Below, piece after piece: positions 36,538 through 44,965 of a DNA stretch of 64,000 bases. The position numbers and the translations under genes were made by a program. This stretch comes from Nitrosarchaeum sp. (GTDB lineage Archaea > Thermoproteota > Nitrososphaeria > Nitrososphaerales > Nitrosopumilaceae). The stretch lies in assembly GCA_003569705.1 (NCBI GenBank), contig BGOU01000010.1, forward strand, positions 1 through 64,000, written 5' to 3'. The notes below the pieces were generated by a model that saw only the letters and a list, made by a program, of their open reading frames with translations, made no database searches and was not told the origin of the DNA. The first letter of the stretch is position 1; every line of letters begins with the position of its first letter.

Positions 36538-37336
36538 CTATTTTCCATCCATTGCTTCAAAGAACTGTATCACTATATCCCATGGGGTAATTATCCGTCC
36601 ATTTGAAATCATCATTGGGTGATTATCCCTTAGCATATCATGAGCAACATCTGTGATTTTTGAATCCTGAGTAATTTCCCTTGCTTTTTTTGCATTAAAT
36701 GACTTTGCTTTAATTGATAAAAAATCAGGAGTTTTTTTAAGATAATCAAATTCATTGCAAATGGCATCAATCATTATTCTATCACTTAATACATCCGCAG
36801 TACCCTCAAGAACCAATCTTCTGCATTTATGTTGAAACATTTTATCAAAAATTACCTTTACCGTATCATTGTTATTGTATGTGATGGTATCTTTTTTTGG
36901 AATCTCTGAAATTTTATTTGGCAAATCATACAATTCAATAAATCCAAGCATTGAATTAATTGAAATTGCAGAATATTTCCCATCATTCTGAATTGCCGAA
37001 TATGCAAATTCAGATTTTTTCCATTCATTAAAAATATCTGATAACGTGTTGCTAGTTGAAAACAATACAAAATGATCTCTTTTTGGCAGATCTTTAACGC
37101 TCTTTTCCATGAGGGCTGACGATGTAGGCTGTTCTTGTAGATATTCTATTACTTGCTTGCTACCAAAATAGCCAACTATTTTTTTATTTTCTGTTATTGC
37201 TATTCCATCAGAAAAAGTACCCATGTAAAGTGCAAAAAATGCAACAGAGAGCCACACTGGTGTATCTGATTCGTGTTCTTATCGGGATATTTTGAATGCT
37301 TTTGGGCAAATCCTGTATCTTTGTATCTAAAATCAC
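36538..37336 (-). pseudogene. CBS-domain protein, probable frameshift near the start
   Basis: The open part (from 37257) has about 239 residues with CBS features: GIAITENKKIVGYFGSKQVI (first CBS, second half), and further units with SAISINSMLGFIEL and KCRRLVLEGTADVLSDRIM. The N-terminal half of the first CBS is missing from this frame. It is found in a neighbouring frame from GTG 37336 (ILDTKIQDLPKSIQNIPIRT), which would join HESDTPVWLSVAF after a one-base correction near 37276-37290. The corrected length is 265 residues. CBS proteins bind adenosine nucleotides. The role in the element is unknown. The frameshift is inferred from domain completeness. Confidence 0.55.
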
Positions 37337-38289
37337 CAGTTGTACACCTCACTCATGTCTCACAGACCACCTTGCTTGTTTGCCCTCCGTCATACAAATG
37401 AGTTATGGCATCCAAATCACACTGTGAGATGTATGGGTAATTAGTTGTAATCACTGGTGCCATCAAATCTTCAGGAGCAGTAGAGTGTGCCAATCCAAAT
37501 CCGTGACCTAGTTCATGTCGTACAAGTGTCTTTAGATCTTCAAGACTAATTTTATCAATGTTGTATACGGTAATTGTGGATTTGAGAATCTGATGGTTTT
37601 GTTCATCTATGATAGAATTTGTATATGCAGAATAGCCGTCAGGATTTGATAAAGCAACAAGATTGATCATTATATCGCCAGTTGGAACATCATCAAGATG
37701 AAAGTGAAGATTTTTGACAATGTTGAATTTTGTATCCTTGGTAATGCTGTTTAGTGCACCATACCATCCAGCATAGTAAATGGATCTTGTCCCCTTTAGT
37801 CCTTTATTTATTAAAGAATTATCCAACTCGATTTTTTTCTGGGACATTATTACATCCAAAATGGCATCTAGTCTCTCTTTTGTAGCATATTGTGAATTTT
37901 GAACATGGACGTGAAATAACCCGTCATTTGGTTTCTTCCAAGAGACCCATGTGTTTACAGTATCCCCTTTCAAGTTTTGAATTAGATAATTTGTAGAAAA
38001 AGACGTAGATGGTGATTGGAATAATGTGGATTAACTACATAAAGTGTTCCAACACTTGTTATAATGACAATCATTGTGACGATGACAATTAGTTGTTTTT
38101 TATTTTGTGACAGTATTTTCTTACTAAATGTTGTATGTCTGCTTTGCTCTATGATATTAGACGTGTTTTTTGTTGTTTGTAAATCATAATTTTTTGCATG
38201 ATTCAATGAATTATCCTTTGTATCATGTGCAGTTTTTCTCATATTTTCTAATGCCACATCTACATTTGCCTTTACATTTTGAGACATTA

Positions 38290-38672
38290 CAAGTGCTGTT
38301 TGTTTTAGACTCTCTGCGGTAACACTTGCTGTTTGTTTTAGACTCTCTGCGGTAACACTTGCTGTTTGTTTTAGACTCTCTGCGGTAACACTTGCTTTTT
38401 GTTTTAGACTCTCTGCGGTAACACTTGCTGTTTGTTTTAGACTCTCTGCGGTAACATTTGCTGTTTGTTTTAGACTCTCTGCGGTAACACTTGCTTTTTG
38501 TTTTAGACTCTCTGCGGTAACACTTGCTGTTTGTTTTAGACTCTCTGTGGTAACACTTGCTGTTTGTTTTAGACTCTCTGCGGTAACACTTGCTTTTTGT
38601 TTTAGACTCTCTGCGGTAACACTTGCTTTTTGTTTTAGACTCTCTGTGGTAACACTTGCTTTTTGTTTTATA
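38290..38672 (-). repeat. 33-bp tandem repeats (about 11 units)
   Basis: Eleven in-frame units of 33 bases, each containing GACTCTCTGCGGTAACACTT on the + strand, encode TAESLKQ(T/K)ASV. Differences are single bases (T/K, A/T). There are no unique spacers, so it is not CRISPR. Such arrays change copy number by slippage without breaking the frame. Confidence 0.9.
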
Positions 38673-38924
38673 TTGTCAGATACAATTTTTGCATATTTTG
38701 CCCTATTGTCTGATTCTGTTTTTATCATATTTTTTATATGCTCTATACTAACTGTTGTCATTTTTTTCAGATGTTCAGTTTCCTCTTTTGTATCTTCTTT
38801 CATATTTTTAATTTCGATCAATGCAATATCTTTCAGATTCTTATCTTTAACAACTGCATGATTTATTCTATTTTCATTTTCACGTACAGCGTCACCTAAA
38901 ATATTTTTAGATTCATTCAATGCG

Positions 38925-39225
38925 TTATTTATGATATTCTCAGCTTCAACACGTTCTCTTTCTATTAGATTCTCAGCTTCAACACGTTCTCTTTCTATTA
39001 GATTCTCAGCTTCAACACGTTCTCTTTCTATTAGATTCTCAGCTTCAACACGTTCTCTTTCTGTTGGATTCTCAGCTTCACGTACAGCGTCACCTAAAAT
39101 ATTTTTAGATTCATTCAATGCGTTATTTATGATATTCTCAGCTTCAACACGTTCTCTTTCTATTAGATTCTCAGCTTCAACACGTTCTCTTTCTATTAGA
39201 TTCTCAGCTTCAACATGTTTGGACT
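38925..39225 (-). repeat. 33-bp tandem repeats, second family
   Basis: Units of 33 bases containing TCAGCTTCAACACGTTCTCT encode AENLIERERVE. Two blocks are separated by a NIINNALNESKNILGDAVRE segment. This segment itself appears twice, so a larger block was duplicated as well. Confidence 0.88.
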
Positions 39226-39405
39226 CTATCTGATTTTTATCTTTGACAAAATGTTCAACAAAATCATCTACAAAATCATCATCCAAATGGTTCACCCAAG
39301 CCTAAATTCATATTATGTTGAGATGTATAACACCTACATAAAGAAACTGTATGCACAGCATGGCAGAAAAACTGGTTTTTGCTTATGAATAGTATTGATT
39401 CTATT

Positions 39406-39594
39406 TTATCTCCATCTATGATAACAATCAGTGCATTTCCATTTAGGATCGTCTTGTGAAACACAGCATCCGCCACCGACAATTTTCTTTTCTTCTATTG
39501 ATTTGAGATACCATTCCATATCTGCTGGATATCCCCAAAAGATTTTGGCGATATTTTTGCCATTGCATGACGGACAAGTCTGTTTTTTAGGCAT
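39406..39594 (-). CDS. 62-residue zinc-ribbon protein of the element
   Basis: MPKKQTCPSCNGKNIAKIFW, a middle helix, GGGCCVSQDDPKWKCTDCYH and a final WR. Pairs CPSC and CTDC form a zinc ribbon, and the extra CC may add to it. It begins inside the end of the 57-residue gene upstream (8-base overlap), so the two are coupled. The function is unknown. DNA- or RNA-binding is likely for a ribbon in an element. Confidence 0.7.
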   Translation of the reverse strand: MPKKQTCPSCNGKNIAKIFWGYPADMEWYLKSIEEKKIVGGGCCVSQDDPKWKCTDCYHRWR

Positions 39595-39760
39595 TTTTCT
39601 CTTCGTCTTGTTCTAATTTCCATTTATCACAAGTATGACAATGTTCTATTACTTTAGTGACCAAATTGGGTGAAATTTCATTCGGATTTGCTAACTTGAT
39701 TAATTGTGTAACCGTACCACGATCAATTCTTACGAATATTTTGTTATCCTGTTCTGTCAT
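39587..39760 (-). CDS. 57-residue protein of the element
   Basis: MTEQDNKIFVRIDRGTVTQL, then a helical part and HCHTCDKWKLEQDEEKNA. A single CHTC motif plus histidine could bind zinc. ATG 39760 to TAA 39587, coupled by overlap to the zinc-ribbon gene. Not recognised. Confidence 0.6.
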   Translation of the reverse strand: MTEQDNKIFVRIDRGTVTQLIKLANPNEISPNLVTKVIEHCHTCDKWKLEQDEEKNA

Positions 39761-39826
39761 AATCAGTTTAGTCCTTTGCTTCTAATATGCATTTTTTTAA
39801 GCAAGCTGTACTTGTTGGAATGATTT

Positions 39827-40267
39827 CTATTTTAATCCAGAAATTCCACCAAGACCCTTCATTGTAGGTTGTGGCATAGATTCAGGTGCATATTTTTTTG
39901 TAAATACATCAAGTGACCATGCCATAGGCATATTGGTTAACTGTTTTAGATATTCTGATCTTACAGCGGTAATTTCTTTTCTAATTTGTAATTGCAACTT
40001 GATGTTATTTTTTACCGAAGGATCCTCCAGCATGTCATTTAGTTTCATTAAATCTAGTTTCAGTCCCTCTAATGTTTCTCTAACAATGTGTGCAATGTCT
40101 TTTTCTGCCAGATTTGTTAACCACTGTGCGCTTCCTTCTCGTATTTTCTTTACCGTTCTGGCTACAGTGGAGATCGAAATATTGAGTTTCACACTAATTC
40201 TTTCTTGTGTAAAACCACTTAACAGCAATTCCTGTACTTGTAATCGTCGTTGTTCTTTACCATTCAT
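39827..40267 (-). CDS. HTH DNA-binding protein of the element
   Basis: A 146-residue protein. Residues 8-43 are a helix-turn-helix of the resolvase/sigma-like kind (LLLSGFTQERISVKLNISIS, TVARTVKKIREG). A long helical region (residues 50-115) and a Pro/Gly-rich end (PESMPQPTMKGLGGISGLK) follow. The plan (HTH plus coiled oligomer domain) resembles both a copy-control regulator and a phage small terminase subunit, but no large terminase is present. It is downstream of the primase-like gene with a 63-base gap. Confidence 0.65.
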   Translation of the reverse strand: MNGKEQRRLQVQELLLSGFTQERISVKLNISISTVARTVKKIREGSAQWLTNLAEKDIAHIVRETLEGLKLDLMKLNDMLEDPSVKNNIKLQLQIRKEITAVRSEYLKQLTNMPMAWSLDVFTKKYAPESMPQPTMKGLGGISGLK

Positions 40268-40330
40268 TTTTTGTGCCTGTAATGAATGGTTAAAACAAGT
40301 TAATTAGCATGTTTTTCATTCTGCTTACAA

Positions 40331-41272
40331 TCAATCATTGATTCCAAGCAATGTCAAATGTTCAAAGACTTCAGGATTTGTAGTTTGTATGGTTTCTAAT
40401 TTTCGTGGTAACTTTCCATCTTTAATTGCTTTTTTTGCTTCATATAGAATCTTTGATTTTGAATATTCTAAAGAGTCAAGCCATATATGAATAATATCCA
40501 TTGATTCTTCAACTGAAAATTTCTTAATGTTTACCAAGTATCTACACACATCAAAGAGAAGAAAATTTCTGTGATCATTAATTTTTATTTTTAATAATTG
40601 TTCAATCCATTGGAATTTTTGTGGATTGATTGTACCCGTATATTTACTAGGGTAGGATTGCTTGGTGATATGTTCAATATATTTTCTAAATGGAATATTT
40701 TTTACAGATACTCTTTGACCATTCCATGATTCTTTAAACTCTACAATACTATCATTTTTTGAATTGATCGTATATGGCACTCTAATCAAACAACTCTTTA
40801 AACTGGGATGATTCTTGGAGTCTGCTCTATCATTTGTGAGATAATCCTTTGCAAACTTTAAGAATTTCTGAGATATCTCATAATCCGATAGATTGCCCAT
40901 TTCTATTCCTTTCATAGATTTTATTTGGATTGGTTGAATGATTGCATAACCCAGTCCAGTGGATATGACTAGTGGAATCCCGCCAATTAATTCCCGTATT
41001 CTGATCTTTACGATTTCAAGTGCATCCTTATCATCAAGATCAATGAAAATGGCATTTGGTATTATCTGCTCAATTTCATTTTGCCCAAATAATGATATTC
41101 TACAATCAAACCATTTGGCGTCTTCAAAGTATTGTATAGCTTCATCGATTGAGTTTATCACAACTTGAGCATTACCTTTCTTCTTTGTAGAGATGGTTCT
41201 TGGAAAGTACGGTTCTTCAAATAGTTCTAGTAACAATTCTAAAGCAAGTCTGACCTTCTCTTTTCTAGTCAT
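40331..41272 (-). CDS. Primase-like protein (archaeo-eukaryotic primase type)
   Basis: A 313-residue protein from ATG 41272 (the frame is open to 41317). NAIFIDLDDKDALEIVKIRI gives the DxD-type metal motif of AEP primases. Then ISTGLGYAIIQPIQ occupies the place of the usual SxH/GxG strand, and NHPSLKSCLIRVPYTINSKND resembles the RVPGTLNxK region of PrimPol-type proteins of plasmids and viruses. The C-terminus is helical (PriCT-like). Its start overlaps the ATPase stop by 8 bases (ATGACTAG). It probably starts replication of the element. Assignment is by motif only. Confidence 0.65.
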   Translation of the reverse strand: MTRKEKVRLALELLLELFEEPYFPRTISTKKKGNAQVVINSIDEAIQYFEDAKWFDCRISLFGQNEIEQIIPNAIFIDLDDKDALEIVKIRIRELIGGIPLVISTGLGYAIIQPIQIKSMKGIEMGNLSDYEISQKFLKFAKDYLTNDRADSKNHPSLKSCLIRVPYTINSKNDSIVEFKESWNGQRVSVKNIPFRKYIEHITKQSYPSKYTGTINPQKFQWIEQLLKIKINDHRNFLLFDVCRYLVNIKKFSVEESMDIIHIWLDSLEYSKSKILYEAKKAIKDGKLPRKLETIQTTNPEVFEHLTLLGIND

Positions 41273-43025
41273 CTCTACTTTCCAAATCGTCGTTGATCGT
41301 TGCTTCGCAACTGGCATTTTTATGCCTATTTTGATGAGGTTGAGTGGCGTTTTGAGTGTCTTTATCTAAGGAAAGGTTTTGGATTAGTATGTCTAGTGTG
41401 ATATCCTGATTAGTATCATCAATTACCCTTAGTGTTCCCGACTCAAATCGTTGCTTGAGGTGTTTGTTTACGAATGACTCTAGGCATGACCTGTCAAGTG
41501 ACGAAGTATCGATTAGTAACGATTCAAGACCTACTTTTTCATTCTCATATTGTTTTGCTATCCAGTAGATGTTTTTGGAAGCATTCCTAGGATCTCGTGC
41601 ACTTTCTAATAATCCATGATCTACCCAAGTATCAAGATAGTTTTCAGTGAGTTTTTTCCTATCAATGTTTTCATGTTCTTTGAACTGCTTTTTGATTCCT
41701 TCAACCATTTCGTTTGCAGTTACAGCTTTGACTGTTTGATTGACCAATGATATTTCAGTAGATGTTTTCACAAAGACAGGTTTGAAGACATCGTTGAAGA
41801 ATTGTATTTTATGAGAAGGCAGTACAGAATTTTCCTTCATTAATGAAACTGCTTTTTGGATATCCTGTAATTCTACTATTGGATACACGTTGTTTCCAAT
41901 TACAATTTTGTATCTTTTGTTGGCATTACACAATGTAATAACTGCAATCACTTGCACTAGTCTACTGAATTGCCTTGATCTAGAACCTGAATCGTGTGGA
42001 AATAATGTGTAAAGTTTATCTGAATATAGATTAGTTATAGTATTTTTACTTGAACTATATCTTTTTACATTCTCAATTAGAATTTGTGTTAGTTCTTTAG
42101 CGTACTCTAAATCGTGCTTTGACACAACTTCTTCTTCAAAGATTTCAGTTGGTAATCCATGTCTTTTGGATATCAGTTCAATGCTTTTTTCATATTTTAT
42201 AGGATTACTTTTCAGAAATATTGTATCAAATCTTGTTTCCATTTCTGGAGCAATACTATGGTTTGATTCGTCTTTGGCAGAGCAATAGGTCACTGCTGGA
42301 CTACCAAGAAAGATCATTCTTTCTTGGGTGTTTCGTCCGTTGATCTTGTTTGTTACTTGATGTCTTTGTCTTTCAGAATCATGAGATAATAATGTCTTTA
42401 GTGATTCCCATAGTGACATGTTCTGAGAATCCAAAAAGATTAGCCATTTGTTACGGAAATCAATTAGGTACCAAGACTCTTTGTGTAGTTGCGCTATCTG
42501 CTTTTCAATATCCCTTTTTTCTTTACCCTTTGCATTTTCTAGTGCCTCTTCAAGCGGGATTATCTTCTCCCACGTAGGCGTAAAATCCCCATTTTCTTCC
42601 TCAATTACCTCTCGTCCGTGAGAATACTTGAATGATTGTGCAGAAGCAGAACTTAGAATTATCAATGATTGTTCTGGAAAAGTTGCACTTACCTTGTTTA
42701 CTAGGTACGTTTTACCTTCCCCACTTGGTGCAATTAATCGGCTATTTATTGGATTTTCAGTAAATGCAGATATTCCCTGAAGAATAATTTTGAGTACATT
42801 ACTATCTTCTTCTTTGATCTCTTTTTTATGGAATTTCATCAATTCATCTAGAATGTCTATGTCATTAGTGATGGGCGTAAATTCTGTTGAAGCACATTCC
42901 TTTGAATGTAGTTTATCAAACGCACTGTTTTTTGAGAATATTTTGGTACACTTTGCACATTGAACTCTTTTCTCAGTATGGTTTGAATTAGCCTTTGCAT
43001 CTTTTTTTGAATTGGATTTATTCAA
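41265..43025 (-). CDS. P-loop ATPase/helicase-like replication protein with N-terminal zinc finger
   Basis: A 586-residue protein. A C2HC-type finger is at residues 23-45 (CAKCTKIFSKNSAFDKLHSKEC). Walker A is LIAPSGEGKTYLVNKV (residues about 95-110), Walker B is WLIFLDSQN, and a sensor-like asparagine/serine strand is MIFLGSPAVTYC. A C-terminal winged-helix-like region follows (DTWVDHGLLESARDPRN). The layout of a zinc finger plus ATPase next to a primase suggests a replicative helicase or loader. TTG start at 43025, overlapping the upstream stop. No exact family was recognised. Confidence 0.65.
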   Translation of the reverse strand: MNKSNSKKDAKANSNHTEKRVQCAKCTKIFSKNSAFDKLHSKECASTEFTPITNDIDILDELMKFHKKEIKEEDSNVLKIILQGISAFTENPINSRLIAPSGEGKTYLVNKVSATFPEQSLIILSSASAQSFKYSHGREVIEEENGDFTPTWEKIIPLEEALENAKGKEKRDIEKQIAQLHKESWYLIDFRNKWLIFLDSQNMSLWESLKTLLSHDSERQRHQVTNKINGRNTQERMIFLGSPAVTYCSAKDESNHSIAPEMETRFDTIFLKSNPIKYEKSIELISKRHGLPTEIFEEEVVSKHDLEYAKELTQILIENVKRYSSSKNTITNLYSDKLYTLFPHDSGSRSRQFSRLVQVIAVITLCNANKRYKIVIGNNVYPIVELQDIQKAVSLMKENSVLPSHKIQFFNDVFKPVFVKTSTEISLVNQTVKAVTANEMVEGIKKQFKEHENIDRKKLTENYLDTWVDHGLLESARDPRNASKNIYWIAKQYENEKVGLESLLIDTSSLDRSCLESFVNKHLKQRFESGTLRVIDDTNQDITLDILIQNLSLDKDTQNATQPHQNRHKNASCEATINDDLESRDD

Positions 43026-43234
43026 TTTTTACCTTCTTCCATATTTTTAGAATAGTAAGTTGTCTTTGCAATTCCAACTGTGTCATAACATTCAAAACAA
43101 GATTTGATAGTTCTGCCATCAAATAATGTACTTAATGTATAACTGTGAATGGTATCTTCACAAAAATAGCAAGTAGATTCTTCAAGGAATTGCATCATTA
43201 ATGTTTTAGTCATATGTTCTCCAGATGTATTCAT
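43022..43234 (-). CDS. 70-residue zinc-binding protein of the element
   Basis: From ATG 43234, which overlaps the upstream stop as ATGA. FLEESTCYFCEDTIHSYTL and SCFECYDTVG give CxxC ... CxxC, a zinc-binding pair. The frame is open a little higher (43267), but the coupled ATG is preferred. Part of a chain of four overlapping genes. Function unknown. Confidence 0.65.
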   Translation of the reverse strand: MNTSGEHMTKTLMMQFLEESTCYFCEDTIHSYTLSTLFDGRTIKSCFECYDTVGIAKTTYYSKNMEEGKN

Positions 43235-43485
43235 AGAAACAGCATCCTCCACTGAATGGCTTTGCAAATTTGTTTTACAGTGTCTCTAATTTCATTGGTG
43301 GTAATTTTTGTTGTAGCCTCATCGTCAGAATTATGCTCATTTAGATGGTATAGCAAACTATACGGTGTGCCAAATTTTTTACTCTTATTGTGTAACTCTA
43401 AACATATTGGACACCTACTTTCAAGTGCAGTGTAAATTACCCTGCAAGGCTTGTGGGTTTTATCTAGTTTATCTCGTCTAACCAA
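43231..43485 (-). CDS. 84-residue zinc-finger protein of the element
   Basis: CRVIYTALESRCPICLELHN and GTPYSLLYHLNEHNSDDEAT: CPIC followed by H-x3-H gives a C2H2-like finger. It starts at TTG 43485 (MVRRDKL), 8 bases inside the gene upstream. Chain overlap with both neighbours implies one message. Confidence 0.6.
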   Translation of the reverse strand: MVRRDKLDKTHKPCRVIYTALESRCPICLELHNKSKKFGTPYSLLYHLNEHNSDDEATTKITTNEIRDTVKQICKAIQWRMLFL

Positions 43486-43660
43486 TATTAGATCCCCTTA
43501 TCGTGTGGTTTTCATTTGATTGTGATTTGGACTCTGAATCAAATGAAATATTTTTTCTATTAATCTTCGCTAGCTCGTGAAAGGCACACTGTTGTAACTC
43601 TTCATTACTATGTTCTCTTAGGTCTGTTTTACAATTAGGGCAATCTGTGTTGTTTTGCAT
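43478..43660 (-). CDS. 60-residue zinc-finger protein, first gene of the replication operon
   Basis: MQNNTDCPNCKTDLREHSNE and QCAFHELAKI: CPNC plus C-x2-H make a zinc site, and the rest is polar. It starts with ATG 43660, 55 bases from the start of the divergent gene at 43716, so both promoters share that space (ATTATATTTTATGG near 43699-43712 reads as TATA on either strand). Confidence 0.6.
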   Translation of the reverse strand: MQNNTDCPNCKTDLREHSNEELQQCAFHELAKINRKNISFDSESKSQSNENHTIRGSNIG

Positions 43661-43715
43661 TTTTCTAATACATCTACGGAAGGCTTAATTGTAAACCATA
43701 AAATATAATCATGGC

Positions 43716-44965
43716 ATGGTATCAGTCATAAAACCATTGATAAAAAGCGATATTTGGACTACAATCTATCTGCAAAAATCCATTGACATCCTTAAAGGAA
43801 AAAAACAGGAAAACACTGTAGATTTACTTGGGGCTCTAGCCATTAATGGTAATGGAACTACCGCTGACATTGCCAAGTTTCTTGGACGTATAAAATTTCC
43901 AAAAGAGAAAGCAGAAGAAAAACCTGTACTTGAATTTCAATATGATTTGGTTGACATGAATACAACTGAATCCAGATTAAAATATCACAATTACATCCGA
44001 AATAATTTTAATCGATTACTTACAGGCAGATTAAACTATACACATAGTGGGAAAAAAATAAAGGAAAATGAAAAACCAAAAAGATACACAAACCCTACTG
44101 ATCTTGGATATGTGATTATTACAGGTACTCCAGAAAATACAAAGGGAAAACATATTTCACAATATTTTCTTACACTGAAAGGATTTTTTCTCGTTTCTGG
44201 TTATGAGTTAAACAATGAAGAACTAGAAAAAATGATCAATAATGCATCAAAAATTAGTTTATTTTTTTGTTTTATCAAAACTGTAATGGATAACAGTTCT
44301 ATAGATTTTGTAATTGAAATTTTTATCAAACCAATTCAAAAAGTTTTACTTAGAAGTGATATATTTCAAGGTGGTAAAATGGATTTTTACTTTAGTAATT
44401 TTGCTGATGCTGTATCTGCATCTCTTTCTGAAAAAATGACTGAAATATTTGAAACTAGAAAAAAAAATATACTTGATAAACCTGTATCATATTTTTATAA
44501 AAAAATTACGCTTGATTATAGACGATTACATCCTACTAAAAATCTGAAGATCTTATTTATCTTAAGATCAAAGATGAGTTAAAAGATACTGAGGATATTC
44601 TCTATCATTTTAAAAAAGAAGGAATAGGCTCATTAATGGATAATGCATTTGATTTTAGTAATTCAAGAGAAGATTGGTATGATTCATTATTTGATTATTT
44701 TTACCCCTCAAAAGAATCCAATTTATTGTTTTTAAAATTTGGATATGATTCTGAAAAATATTTATTGTACAGGGTAATGCAATCTATCTCCTATACACTT
44801 ACCTCTCATGAATATCACATTATAGGTTATACTCCAAAACAACTCCCACGTTCAAAAGCATGGGAAAGAAATCAAGGATACAAAAAACCTGATAAGGCTT
44901 TTTTTAAAAAATATGGTTCAAAATTCAAATTTCCAAAAGAATTTGATCTTTCAAATCTTGATTAA
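43716..44965 (+). pseudogene. Unknown element protein, one frameshift
   Basis: Two consecutive ORFs (43716-44582 and 44636-44965) are one gene of 416 residues: one missing base in AAAAA near 44537-44541 makes RRLHPTK continue as KSEDLIYLKIKDELKDTEDI and join the second ORF. The N-terminus may be a winged helix (LLGALAINGNGTTADIAKFL). The body is helical with aromatic patches and the end is basic (FKKYGSKFKFPKEFDLSNLD). No family was recognised. Its place between the replication operon and the integrase, divergent from the former and convergent with the latter (4-base overlap), suggests regulation or a defence/maintenance role. That is speculative. Confidence 0.6.

Larger units (their letters stand above)
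37353..39295 (-). pseudogene. 11-residue-repeat coiled coil, membrane helix and matrixin-like protease; one frameshift
   Basis: First part (GTG 39295 to 37982, 437 residues): an acidic start, eight or so AENLIERERVE units, two NIINNALNESKNILGDAVRE segments, 11 copies of TAESLKQ(T/K)ASV, then a membrane helix (LIVIVTMIVIITSVGTLYVV) ending in NPHYS. The second part (to 37353) carries a zinc protease, HELGHGFGLAHSTAPEDLMAP (HExxHxxGxxH plus Met-turn). Its frame extends up as SPSTSFSTNYLIQNLKGDTV, a natural continuation of NPHYS. Total length is one base short of a multiple of three, so a one-base deletion near 38020-38030 explains the split. The joined protein would have a long inside or outside rod and an external protease. 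Standing alone, the protease would need a TTG start and have no export signal. Confidence 0.65.

Noticed and set aside
37353-37973. Matrixin-like protease as an independent gene
   Set aside because: It would need a TTG start, has no signal peptide, and its frame continues upstream into a natural extension of the membrane-anchored repeat protein.
38290-38672. Regular 33-bp repeats looking like a CRISPR array
   Set aside because: There are no unique spacers. Units are contiguous and in frame within a coding sequence, encoding 11-residue protein repeats.
39279-39482. Minus-strand ORF of 67 residues between the coiled-coil gene and the zinc-ribbon gene
   Set aside because: It overlaps the start of both neighbours out of frame and the sequence has no domain-like pattern beyond a few cysteines.
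39827-40267. HTH protein as phage small terminase, implying a provirus
   Set aside because: No large terminase, portal, capsid or tail gene was found in the element, so a viral label is not supported.
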